In this document: piece by piece, positions 1-6,697 of the stretch | How the letters are laid out: every line of letters starts with the position of its first letter | How positions within the stretch are numbered: position 1 is the first letter of the stretch | Origin: an uncultured Bryobacterales bacterium | Lineage (GTDB): Bacteria > Acidobacteriota > Terriglobia > Bryobacterales > UBA6623 | Assembly (NCBI GenBank): GCA_946887065.1 | Contig: CAMPKL010000091.1 | Location: forward strand, 1 to 9,600 | DNA length: 9,600 bases | Direction: 5' to 3' | Notes under the pieces: model-generated | Database searches by the model: none | What the model was told of the DNA's origin: nothing | Seen by the model: the letters and a program-made list of their open reading frames with translations, nothing else | Made by a program: the position numbers and the translations under genes

Positions 1-511
1 CTTCCGGGCGGTCGACCACGAATGCCCCACCCAAAAGAGCATCCAAGACGCGGCCCGTGCCGCGCTGGCCATCCGTCGTGCGGACCCAATAGGGATAAGC
101 GCCTGCCGCGCCGGCCTCAAATCGTATGTGCTTCGTCTCCCCGGCGTTCACCGTCACGACATCCGCATCGCTTCCCGGCCGCTCGTGGAATCCATGCAAC
201 GTCGCCGCGACCGGCAACAAACTGTGCACGGAGATGTCGATGGTCGTCCCCGCCGGCACGCGAATCGTCGGGCCTGGAACCTGCAACGGTTTGCCTACTT
301 CACGAAACGCGTAGGTCGGAATGGCCTCGCCGTCCTCCGCCTCGGGATGCCAGATGCCCTTCAGCATCTCCAACTCCAGGTGCAACACGCCGTCCCGCAA
401 CTCCCCCGCCGGAGTGCGATTATCATTCGCCGTAATCAGCGGAGCGTCCTGCGCGATCAAGGGCGCGGCGGCGACCATCAAAACAAGCCCGAGCCAGCTA
501 GCAATCTTCAC
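1..511 (-). CDS. Exported multicopper oxidase-like (cupredoxin) protein, N-terminal part
   Basis: This reading frame is open from the GTG at 511 down to the left window edge, giving 170 codons with the 3' end missing. Residues 1-20 form a Sec signal peptide (K2, a hydrophobic core, then APLIA before QDAP), so the product is exported. Residues 76-88 read LQVPGPTIRVPAG and 161-167 read GGAFVVD; with HGFHERPG (106-113) and AGAAGAYPYW (133-142) this is the first cupredoxin domain of the multicopper oxidase superfamily. The second trinuclear copper motif of laccases (HSH) is absent here: the equivalent stretch is YPYWVRTT (139-146). Domain 1 may therefore not bind the trinuclear cluster, and oxidase activity cannot be assumed. 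An in-frame ATG at 538 would add nine residues. I prefer the GTG because AGGGGG (523-518) sits 6 nt before it. Family assignment is fairly sure; substrate unknown. Confidence 0.75.
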   Translation of the reverse strand, partial: MKIASWLGLVLMVAAAPLIAQDAPLITANDNRTPAGELRDGVLHLELEMLKGIWHPEAEDGEAIPTYAFREVGKPLQVPGPTIRVPAGTTIDISVHSLLPVAATLHGFHERPGSDADVVTVNAGETKHIRFEAGAAGAYPYWVRTTDGQRGTGRVLDALLGGAFVVDRPE

Positions 512-517
512 GGATAT

Positions 518-523
518 CCCCCT
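518..523 (-). promoter_or_regulatory. Shine-Dalgarno sequence deciding the GTG start of the multicopper oxidase-like gene
   Basis: On the minus strand AGGGGG is followed after 6 nt by the GTG at 511. It is one of the few strong ribosome binding sites in the window. It favours GTG 511 over the in-frame ATG at 538, which has no comparable site. Confidence 0.6.
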
Positions 524-533
524 GAGCGACACG

Positions 534-539
534 ATCATA
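534..539 (-). promoter_or_regulatory. Candidate -10 element for the multicopper oxidase-like gene
   Basis: TATGAT on the minus strand (5 of 6 matches to TATAAT) would place the transcript start near 527, just upstream of the AGGGGG ribosome binding site. The alternative ATG at 538 would then lie upstream of the transcript, which fits the GTG start. I see no convincing -35 hexamer at the expected distance, so this is tentative. Confidence 0.3.
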
Positions 540-612
540 TCACCCGCTGCGAGCTCAGGCACCGGAGCGCCGAGACGCGCCACGCGCACCCCTACAAAAC
601 GCAGCGGCGAAT

Positions 613-633
613 AGTAGTAGACAGTCACGTACC
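613..633. promoter_or_regulatory. Upstream half of a candidate PadR operator pair
   Basis: This degenerate 21-bp dyad is centred on 623 (AGTAGTAGAC, A, GTCACGTACC), and 7 of 10 arm positions pair. Its left part, AGTAGTAGACAGTC, matches GGTAGTAGACTGTC of the downstream dyad at 12 of 14 positions, with a 24-bp period between centres. It lies immediately upstream of padR-like gene 662-1009. Assignment to that regulator is inference from position and symmetry. Confidence 0.5.
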
Positions 634-647
634 AATGGTAGTAGACT
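618..647 (+). promoter_or_regulatory. Candidate promoter of the PadR-permease operon
   Basis: TAGACA (618-623, 5 of 6 to TTGACA), an 18-nt spacer and TAGACT (642-647, 4 of 6 to TATAAT) would start transcription near 654, only about 8 nt before the ATG at 662. Both hexamers fall inside the two dyads described as operators. There is no Shine-Dalgarno sequence before the ATG, so translation would be of a very short-leader message. Confidence 0.4.
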
Positions 648-657
648 GTCTTCTACC
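637..657. promoter_or_regulatory. Candidate PadR operator, near-perfect 21-bp palindrome
   Basis: The left arm GGTAGTAGAC and right arm GTCTTCTACC are separated by a single T at 647; nine of ten arm positions are complementary. The site ends 4 nt before the ATG of the PadR-family gene and covers the best candidate -10 hexamer (642-647), so bound repressor would block its own transcription. PadR proteins bind short dyads as dimers and are commonly autoregulated. The exact protein-site match has not been shown. Confidence 0.6.
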
Positions 658-661
658 TGCC

Positions 662-1009
662 ATGACGTCCGACAAACTCGAACAAGAACGCCTCGACCTC
701 GTTCAGGGAACCCTCGACATGATGATCCTGCGCACGCTGCAATGGGGTTCCCAACATGGACACGGCATCGGGCAAGCCATCCGCGCGGGCTCCGACGAAG
801 TCCTGCGCGTCGAGCGCGGATCGCTCTACCCCGCGCTGCACCGGCTTGAGAAACAAGGCTGCATCAGCTCGGATTGGAAAATTACGGAGAACAAGCAGAG
901 GGCGAAGTATTACCGCCTTACCGCCGCGGGCAAAAAGCAGCTTGCCGCCGAAGAGTCCCGCTGGAACCGGCTCGTCGAAGCCATCGCCCGGGTCATGCGG
1001 CCTGCCTAG
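662..1009 (+). CDS. PadR-family transcriptional regulator
   Basis: This 115-residue protein is a PadR-type winged-helix repressor. Visible family signatures are LVQGTLDMMILRTL (13-26), HGHGIGQAI (32-40), the recognition-helix region RGSLYPALHRLE (52-63), and the wing with NKQRAKYYRLTAAGKKQL (77-94). The short form, lacking the large C-terminal dimerization domain, is the type usually found directly upstream of ADOP permeases in Acidobacteriota. The reading frame is open far upstream (to 128), and an in-frame ATG also occurs at 635 inside the operator. ATG 662 is chosen because the family normally begins about 10-15 residues before LVQGTLD. It probably represses its own operon through the two dyads just upstream. 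The inducing signal is unknown. The stop codon lies 11 nt before the permease start. Confidence 0.9.
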   Translation: MTSDKLEQERLDLVQGTLDMMILRTLQWGSQHGHGIGQAIRAGSDEVLRVERGSLYPALHRLEKQGCISSDWKITENKQRAKYYRLTAAGKKQLAAEESRWNRLVEAIARVMRPA

Positions 1010-1012
1010 AGG
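1008..1012 (+). promoter_or_regulatory. Shine-Dalgarno sequence of the permease gene, overlapping the padR-like stop codon
   Basis: AGAGG, 8 nt before ATG 1021, shares two bases with the TAG stop at 1007-1009. A ribosome terminating on the regulator gene would sit on this site, so the two genes are probably translationally coupled. This also decides ATG 1021 over upstream in-frame starts within the regulator gene. Confidence 0.6.
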
Positions 1013-1020
1013 TACACAGC

Positions 1021-3636
1021 ATGTCTTTGTGGAAACAGCGCCGGGAACGCGAACAAGATCTCGAAGACGAGATCCGCTTCGACCTTGAAGAGGATATTCG
1101 CCAACGCATCGAGCGCGGCGAGCCGCCCGAAGCCGCCCGCCTTTCCGCGTTGCATGACTTCGGCAACGTAACGCTGACCAAAGAGGATGTACGACATATG
1201 TGGAGATGGTCCGTATTCGAAACTGTTATCCGTGATTTCAAGTTCGCGTTGCGGATTATGGTCAAGAACCCCGGCTTTTCCACGGTCGTCGTTCTTACCC
1301 TCGGGCTCGGCATCGGCGCCAACACGGCCATTTTTTCCGTCGTCAACCGGCTGCTCGTCAGTCCGCTGCCCTACAACGGCGCCGAACGTCTCGTGGTTGC
1401 CGCCACGATCATCCCGCGCTACAACAGCGATCGGATCAACGTCTCTTACGCCGACGTTCTGGACTTTAAAGAGAAGTCGGATCTTTTTGAAGCCGTCGCA
1501 GGATGGGTCCCGCGCGGCTTCGACGTCACCGGCTCCGGAGATCCGGAGCGAGTCGAGGGCATTGCTGTGGACCGCGACTACTTCCACGTACTGACCGATC
1601 CGCCTGTCATCGGGCGCACGTTCGTCGATGAGGAAGACGCACCCGAAGCCAACCGCGTCATCGTCATCTCTCACGGATACTGGTTACGGCATTTCGGCGC
1701 GGATGAGCAAGCGGCGGGCTCTTCTATTGAGCTAGACGGCGTACCGCACCGGATCATCGGCGTCATGAGCGACGAGGCGCTCTTTCCCCAGGCCGATATT
1801 GTTAAGCCCCTCGGAATCGGCAGCGTTTTGAATGCAGATCAGCTTCGGCGCGACAATCACGCCTACCGCGCCATCGCCCGTCTTCGCCCTGGCGTCGCCG
1901 TGGAAGCCGCTCAGGCCGAACTCACAGTCATGGGCGAGCGTATCGCGGCCGCAGAGCCCAACCGCGCGGAGACGAACTTCAAGGTCCACACGCTGCGCGA
2001 GTTCATCATCGGCCCGGAGATTCGTCAGATGCTCTGGACGCTGCTCGGCGCCGTGCTGGTTGTTTTGCTCATTGCCTGCATCAACATCGCCAATCTGCTG
2101 CTCGTCCGCGGCGCGGCGCGCCGCCGCGAAACAGCCGTGCGCAACGCGCTTGGCGCCGGATGGCGGCTCTTGGCCGCTCAGTCGCTGGTGGAGAGTTTGG
2201 TCCTGGCGGCGGCCGGGGGCGTACTGGGACTGGGCATCGGCCACGTCGGTTCCGCGGCCCTGGTGCGCTTGGCGCCGGAAGGAGTTCCCCTTGTCGATGG
2301 CGTGACCGTCGATACCACCGTGCTGGCGTTCACCCTCGGCCTCAGCGTGGTCACCGCAGTCGTCTTTGGCATGCTGCCGCTATGGAGTACGAAGAGGGCG
2401 GCCATCGCGCAACACGTTCGAGAAGGGGGCCGGGCCGGCTCCGACGGCGCCCGCGCCGGACGTCTGCGCAGCATCCTGGTCGTATCGGAACTGGCCCTCG
2501 CGGTCGTTTTGCTGGCGGGCGCGGGGCTGCTCGTTCGCAGCTTCAGCACATTGCAAAGCATGGACCCGGGACTCTCGACAGGAAACATCCTGACGATGTC
2601 CATCACGTTGCCGGGCTCTCGTTACGAAGGCGTACAGAAGACGCAGGCCTTTCAGCAGATCGTCGATAGCGTTCGCGCCTTGCCCGGCGTCGCGTCGGCT
2701 TCCACCACCTCCGCGTTGCCCATCGGCGGCGGGGGCGGTTACCTGGGACGCGTCTTCCTCACCACAGGACAACCCGAGCCGCCCGCCACAGCCGATACCT
2801 CCGGGCAATGGAGCGTCGTGCTTCCCGGCTACTTTGAGACCATCGGCATCCCCATTCTTCAAGGTCGCGATATTAGCCGAACCGACACCGCCGACTCCCT
2901 GCCCGTCATCGTGATCAGCCAATCGATGGCCAGTCAAATGTTTCCCGGCGAAAACCCTATAGGCCGCCGGATACGCTCTTGGCGTGACGAAAACGTCTAC
3001 CGCGAGATTGTGGGCGTTGTCGGCGACGTGCGCTACTTCGGACTCACCGAAGATATCGCCAACAACGTCTACGTTCCCCAGGCGCAGGACCGCTGGAATC
3101 TGCAGCTCCTCGTCGTTCGCGCGACGCAGGATCCTCTCTCCCTCGCGCGTCCCGTCCAAGAGGCCATCTGGGCTCATGACCCGAAATTGGCGATCGCCGC
3201 CGTCAAGCCAATGGAGCAGATCGTCGCAGCCAACCTCGCCCGTCCGCGCTTTCTCGCTCTGCTGCTTTCCGCCTTCGCCTTCACGGCGCTCCTCATGGGC
3301 GCCATTGGGGTCTACGGGCTAATGTCCTATGTGGTCACCCAGCGGACAAAGGAGATCGGCATCCGTATGGCGCTTGGGGCCGTGCGCCAAGACATCAGCC
3401 GAAGCATCGCCGGACGCGCCTTCTGGCTCGCTTGCGCCGGAGTTGCCATCGGTATCGCCGGAGCTTTAGGCGTCACCCGGCTGCTCGAAACTATGCTCTT
3501 CGGTGTCAGTGCGAATGACGTCGCAACGTTGGCAGCCGCCTCAGGCCTGCTGATCTTCACTGCCGTCCTCGCGTCCTACGTGCCAGCACGCCGTGCCGGC
3601 CGCGCGGACCCGTTAACGAGTCTCCGCTCCGAGTGA
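1021..3636 (+). CDS. ADOP-type ABC transporter permease (MacB/FtsX family, duplicated)
   Basis: This 871-residue inner-membrane protein has the full ADOP architecture. Residues 1-60 are the charged, helical N-terminal domain peculiar to this family (RREREQDLEDEIRF, then FGNVTLTKEDVRHMW). The first transmembrane helix (about 86-108, GFSTVVVLTLGLGIGANTAIF) is followed by a MacB-type periplasmic domain to about 335. A three-helix FtsX domain (about 336-455) follows, then a second helix-periplasm-FtsX unit (481-508; 509-740; 743-859). Each FtsX half carries a coupling helix for an ATPase (RRRETAVRNALGA and TKEIGIRMALGA). MacB-type systems act as mechanotransmission machines that move peptides, lipoproteins or drugs across the envelope. 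No ATPase gene is adjacent, so it must pair with one encoded elsewhere. ATG 1021 is chosen from the ribosome binding site and the family N-terminus. Intact; substrate unknown. Confidence 0.92.
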   Translation: MSLWKQRREREQDLEDEIRFDLEEDIRQRIERGEPPEAARLSALHDFGNVTLTKEDVRHMWRWSVFETVIRDFKFALRIMVKNPGFSTVVVLTLGLGIGANTAIFSVVNRLLVSPLPYNGAERLVVAATIIPRYNSDRINVSYADVLDFKEKSDLFEAVAGWVPRGFDVTGSGDPERVEGIAVDRDYFHVLTDPPVIGRTFVDEEDAPEANRVIVISHGYWLRHFGADEQAAGSSIELDGVPHRIIGVMSDEALFPQADIVKPLGIGSVLNADQLRRDNHAYRAIARLRPGVAVEAAQAELTVMGERIAAAEPNRAETNFKVHTLREFIIGPEIRQMLWTLLGAVLVVLLIACINIANLLLVRGAARRRETAVRNALGAGWRLLAAQSLVESLVLAAAGGVLGLGIGHVGSAALVRLAPEGVPLVDGVTVDTTVLAFTLGLSVVTAVVFGMLPLWSTKRAAIAQHVREGGRAGSDGARAGRLRSILVVSELALAVVLLAGAGLLVRSFSTLQSMDPGLSTGNILTMSITLPGSRYEGVQKTQAFQQIVDSVRALPGVASASTTSALPIGGGGGYLGRVFLTTGQPEPPATADTSGQWSVVLPGYFETIGIPILQGRDISRTDTADSLPVIVISQSMASQMFPGENPIGRRIRSWRDENVYREIVGVVGDVRYFGLTEDIANNVYVPQAQDRWNLQLLVVRATQDPLSLARPVQEAIWAHDPKLAIAAVKPMEQIVAANLARPRFLALLLSAFAFTALLMGAIGVYGLMSYVVTQRTKEIGIRMALGAVRQDISRSIAGRAFWLACAGVAIGIAGALGVTRLLETMLFGVSANDVATLAAASGLLIFTAVLASYVPARRAGRADPLTSLRSE

Positions 3637-3639
3637 TGC

Positions 3640-3655
3640 CCGACCGTGCGGTTGG
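3640..3655 (+). terminator. Small stem-loop after the permease gene, possible weak terminator
   Basis: CCGACC and GGTTGG pair as a 6-bp stem (one G-T) around a GTGC loop, 3 nt after the permease stop codon. No T-rich tract follows, so it is not a standard intrinsic terminator. It may only protect the 3' end of the message or be chance. Confidence 0.25.
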
Positions 3656-3681
3656 TGCGCGGATTCCCGCTGGAACGGCCC

Positions 3682-3687
3682 TAAACT
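3682..3687 (+). promoter_or_regulatory. Candidate -10 element of the DinB-like gene (leaderless)
   Basis: TAAACT ends 6 nt before ATG 3694, and no Shine-Dalgarno sequence precedes that ATG. If the hexamer is a true -10, transcription would begin at or next to the A of the start codon. No good -35 is visible. It is one of four TANACT hexamers so placed in this window. Confidence 0.35.
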
Positions 3688-3693
3688 AGTTCA

Positions 3694-4242
3694 ATGGCTC
3701 TGAAGTTCACCACGTCCTACCTCGAAGACTCTCTCTCCGTACTGCGCCAGTACAAGGCGCTCGCCGATCGCGCCATGGCGCAGGTCTCCGATGAGCATCT
3801 GTACACTGCGCTTGACGGGGAGGCCAACTCCATCGCCATCACCGTCAAGCACATCGCCGGCAACATGCGCTCCCGCTGGACTGATTTCTTGACCACCGAC
3901 GGCGAAAAGCCCGATCGCAACCGCGACAGCGAATTTGTTGATCCGCCCTCAACGCGTGAGGCCCTCATGGAAGTGTGGGACGACGGCTGGTCCATACTCT
4001 TCCAGGCAGTCGATCCGCTCACCGACCAAGACCTTGGACGCACCGTAACGATCCGCTCCGAGCCGCACTCCGTCATGCAGGCCGTCAACCGCCAGATAGC
4101 GCACTACGCCTATCATGTCGGCCAGATCGTTCTGCTCGCCAAGCACTTCGCTGGCCCGGAGTGGAAATCGCTCACCGTGCCCCGCAATCAATCCGCCGCC
4201 TTCAACCAACGGGTGCAATCCGGCCAAGGGAGCCAACGTTGA
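3694..4242 (+). CDS. DinB-like four-helix protein, DUF1572 family
   Basis: This 182-residue soluble protein belongs to the DUF1572 branch of the DinB/YfiT-like putative metalloenzyme superfamily. The family's metal triad is visible as H53 (in VKHIAGN, 51-57) and the pair H137 and H141 (HYAYHVGQ, 137-144). The strongly conserved block RSRWTDFLTTDGEKPDRNRD (59-78) and the tail WKSLTVPRNQS also mark the family, and the length is typical. Superfamily members include bacillithiol/mycothiol-dependent transferases, but DUF1572 proteins have no established reaction that I know of. There is no signal peptide, so it is cytoplasmic. It lies 57 nt after the permease and on the same strand, but a separate promoter is likely. 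The transporter gene follows 48 nt downstream. Confidence 0.85.
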   Translation: MALKFTTSYLEDSLSVLRQYKALADRAMAQVSDEHLYTALDGEANSIAITVKHIAGNMRSRWTDFLTTDGEKPDRNRDSEFVDPPSTREALMEVWDDGWSILFQAVDPLTDQDLGRTVTIRSEPHSVMQAVNRQIAHYAYHVGQIVLLAKHFAGPEWKSLTVPRNQSAAFNQRVQSGQGSQR

Positions 4243-4275
4243 GCTGAGCGATTGCGCGCAGCAGAAGGAAATATC

Positions 4276-4281
4276 TACACT
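4276..4281 (+). promoter_or_regulatory. Candidate -10 element of the YkvI-like gene
   Basis: TACACT ends 9 nt before GTG 4291. A possible -35, TTGCGC (4252-4257), lies 18 nt upstream and coincides with the TTG that would be the alternative start codon. If this promoter is real the transcript begins near 4288-4290, which excludes the TTG as start and makes the GTG leaderless. Confidence 0.35.
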
Positions 4282-4290
4282 CGGGAACCC

Positions 4291-5388
4291 GTGAACTCCA
4301 AATGGATCTCCGCCTACAAGGCGTACCTGCTGCCCGGCTTCGTGTTTCAATCGATCGTCATTGGCGGCGGTTACGGCACCGGCCGCGAGCTGGTTGAGTT
4401 CTTCCTGCGGGAAGGCCCCGCGCCCGGCTACCTCGGCATGGTCGTGGCCATGCTTATCTGGGGGCTGATTCTGGCGCTGGGCTTTGAGCTAGCCCGCGTC
4501 GGCCGAAACTACGACTACCGTACGTTCTCAAAAGCCTTACTCGGCCGTGCCTGGGTCGCCGTCGACGTTTTAGCAATTCTCTCGATGATTCTTACCGTCG
4601 CGGTCGTCGGCTCGGCCTCCGGTGAATTGCTGCACGAGATGTCCGGCGCGGCGCCCATCGTCGGAACGTTGCTGGCCATCGCCGTGACCGTCTTATTGGT
4701 CTTCTGGGGCAGCACGTTGATCGAGCAAGTCTTCTCCGTTTGGTCCTTTCTGCTTTACGGCTTCTATTTGCTGATGATCGTGCTCGTCTTGCAGACGCAG
4801 TCGGAAGAAATCGTTCGAAACGCCGTCATATGGGATCCCGAGGCGCAATGGTTGTTAGCGGGCGTCCGATACGCCGGATACAATCTGGCAGGCCTTAGCG
4901 TGATGCTGTTCGTCGTGCGGCACATCCAGACGCGACGCCAGGCCATCACGGCAGGCTTCCTCGCAGGGGGCATCGCGATGTTCCCCGGCATGATGATCTA
5001 TACCGCGCTGCTGGCCTATTATCCATCGATCGTCGAAGAATCGATTCCGGCGAATTTCGTCCTCGGGCAGCTCGACTGGCCTGCGTTTCAATTGCTCTTC
5101 CAAATCATCCTCTTCGGCACCTTCATTGAAACCGGCACGGGTACGATTCACGGCTTCAACGAACGCCTCGCCGGCGCCTGGCGCGAGAAGGGTCATGAGA
5201 TGACGCGGCGGCAGCGACTGGCAGTCGGCGCAGCGGTGCTTGTCACCGCCGTGTGGCTCGCTGACCGTTTTGGCTTGGTCGCCCTGATCGCCGATGGCTA
5301 TGGCCTCATCACCTGGGGCTTTTGGATATTCCTGCTGCTGCCGGTGTTAGTATTCGGCATTCGCGCGCTAGTCCGCGACAGCAAATAG
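4291..5388 (+). CDS. YkvI-like integral membrane transporter (COG3949, LeuT-fold relative)
   Basis: From the GTG start this is a 365-residue polytopic membrane protein with about ten hydrophobic helices. It resembles the YkvI family, distant relatives of amino-acid/sodium symporters of the APC/LeuT-fold class. The first helix carries the glycine-rich break GGGYGTGRE (25-33), where LeuT-fold transporters bind substrate and ion; FGTFIETGTGTIHGFNERL, late in the protein, is a second conserved-looking block. No substrate is known for the family. The frame extends up to a TTG at 4252, adding 13 polar residues. Neither start has a convincing ribosome binding site; I prefer GTG 4291 because family members begin shortly before the first helix. 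The last 21 bp overlap the end of the opposite-strand propeller gene, and no terminator is visible between them. Confidence 0.75.
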   Translation: MNSKWISAYKAYLLPGFVFQSIVIGGGYGTGRELVEFFLREGPAPGYLGMVVAMLIWGLILALGFELARVGRNYDYRTFSKALLGRAWVAVDVLAILSMILTVAVVGSASGELLHEMSGAAPIVGTLLAIAVTVLLVFWGSTLIEQVFSVWSFLLYGFYLLMIVLVLQTQSEEIVRNAVIWDPEAQWLLAGVRYAGYNLAGLSVMLFVVRHIQTRRQAITAGFLAGGIAMFPGMMIYTALLAYYPSIVEESIPANFVLGQLDWPAFQLLFQIILFGTFIETGTGTIHGFNERLAGAWREKGHEMTRRQRLAVGAAVLVTAVWLADRFGLVALIADGYGLITWGFWIFLLLPVLVFGIRALVRDSK

Positions 5389-6690
5389 TTTGCCGTCGCT
5401 GCGCAGAAAGATCTTGCCGTTCGATATCGCCGGAGAGGCCACCAGCCGCTCGCCGATGTCGTTCGTGGCAATGACGACCGGCTCGCGACCCGCCTTAAGG
5501 ACGTAGGTTTCTCCCGTCTCGCTGGCAATATAGATGTTCCCGTCTGCCGCCACCGGGGACGCGAAAAAGATGCCGCCTAGGCGATGCTGCCAAACGCGCT
5601 CGCCCGTCTTGGCGTCGCTGCACATGACGACGCCCACGTCATTCGTCACGTATACCAAGCCGTCGTAGTGGAGCATCGACGCCGCATAGGAAGCTCCGCG
5701 CGGCGCGTGCCAAAGAATGTGCTCCGTGCCGGCGATGTCGCCGCGTCCGCCTGGTTTGATCGCATAGAAGTCGCTGTTGCGGTAGCCGCGCACCAGATAG
5801 AGCAAGCCGCCGTGATGCACGGGACTGGGGATCGGCGTTTGTCTCTCCGTGCCGAGATGCCACAGCGGTTGGCCATTAAGAGGGTTGAAGGCGTCGACGC
5901 GGCGGCTGGAGACTACAATCATTTCGTCGCCGCCCTCATGCGGCACGATGACCGGCGTGCTGTGCGAGACGCGATCCGAGCCGCGGTCGATGAACCACTC
6001 CTGCTCGCCCGTCTCCGCATTGAAGGCCACGATATAGGCCTCATCCCGGTGATCGACCATTAAGATCAACTTGCCATCATAGAGCGTGGGTGAACTGCCG
6101 TGGCCCCAGTCGTTGGTCCACGGTTGGCGCTCTTCGCCAAGGTGGCGCTTCCAAAGCAATTCGCCGTCGAAGTTCAAAGCGAAGACTTGTCCGTTGCCGA
6201 ACCAAGCGTAGACGCGTTCGCCGTCGACGACCGGAGTTGGCGTGGCCAGGTTATGCTTTTCGTGCAAGGGTGGATAGCTGCCGGTAGCCCGGGCGCGGAA
6301 CTCCCAAGCGCGAGTGCCGTCGGACTGGCGGAAAGCTTCGACCACGAGCAAGACCTGGCCGCCGCCGTCTTCGCCGCGAATCGCATTCTCGCGGCGCGCC
6401 AGGTCTGGCTCGGCTCGCGCCAAATTCGGGAACGAGCCGCCGCGAATGGGCGTGGCCCCGACCTGCGATGTGACAAATACGTAGTCGCCCCAAGTGACCG
6501 GCGACGATACGCCGAACCCCGCCAGATCCGTCTGCCAAGCAATATTCTGATCCGCGCTCCACTCAATGGGCAGATCCGTCTCGGCGGAGATTGCGCTGCT
6601 GCCGGGTCCCCGCCACTGCGGCCAGTTTTCGGCTAGTGCAGCTTGGGCCAACAACAATGTGAACAGAAGTGCGACGCCCCGACTCGCCAT
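5368..6690 (-). CDS. Exported PQQ-like beta-propeller repeat protein
   Basis: This 440-residue protein starts with a clear Sec signal peptide (MASRGVALLFTLLLAQAALA, 1-20). The mature end carries the ENWPQWRGP signature (21-29) common in PQQ-like propellers of Acidobacteriota and Planctomycetota. About eight repeats follow with the pattern 'SP-x-x-x-x-G-x-[IVL]-[YF]-[VI]' ending in 'A-x-[DN]-x-x-T-G-[EK]-x-x-W'. Examples are SSPTLYDGKLILM, ASMLHYDGLVYV and ASPVAADGNIYI. Together they would close one BamB/quinoprotein-type propeller in the periplasm. No cytochrome domain is fused and I cannot point to quinone-binding residues, so a scaffold or binding role is as likely as a dehydrogenase. The frame extends to 6756, but those 22 extra residues would bury the signal peptide, so ATG 6690 is preferred. 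It overlaps the transporter gene tail-to-tail by 21 bp. Confidence 0.85.
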   Translation of the reverse strand: MASRGVALLFTLLLAQAALAENWPQWRGPGSSAISAETDLPIEWSADQNIAWQTDLAGFGVSSPVTWGDYVFVTSQVGATPIRGGSFPNLARAEPDLARRENAIRGEDGGGQVLLVVEAFRQSDGTRAWEFRARATGSYPPLHEKHNLATPTPVVDGERVYAWFGNGQVFALNFDGELLWKRHLGEERQPWTNDWGHGSSPTLYDGKLILMVDHRDEAYIVAFNAETGEQEWFIDRGSDRVSHSTPVIVPHEGGDEMIVVSSRRVDAFNPLNGQPLWHLGTERQTPIPSPVHHGGLLYLVRGYRNSDFYAIKPGGRGDIAGTEHILWHAPRGASYAASMLHYDGLVYVTNDVGVVMCSDAKTGERVWQHRLGGIFFASPVAADGNIYIASETGETYVLKAGREPVVIATNDIGERLVASPAISNGKIFLRSDGKLFAVAD

Positions 6691-6697
6691 GGCATTC

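Noticed and set aside
22..614. Plus-strand open frames in the first 600 bases
   Set aside because: They are arginine- and proline-rich shadows of the minus-strand exported protein, which has a signal peptide and cupredoxin motifs.
128..661. Long upstream extension of the PadR reading frame (would give 293 residues)
   Set aside because: The extension covers the control region and runs opposite to the well-supported multicopper oxidase-like gene. Its residues have no PadR likeness, and the family N-terminus fits ATG 662.
874..1020. Upstream start for the permease inside the regulator gene
   Set aside because: The 49 extra residues are out-of-frame regulator sequence. ATG 1021 has a ribosome binding site and begins the typical ADOP N-terminus.
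2726..2745. Run of glycine codons in the permease (GGGGGY)
   Set aside because: A low-complexity loop in the second periplasmic domain of an intact ADOP protein; no sign of a frameshift or repeat expansion.
5584..6063. A 159-codon plus-strand frame within the propeller gene
   Set aside because: It lies antisense to clear beta-propeller repeats and has no motif of its own.
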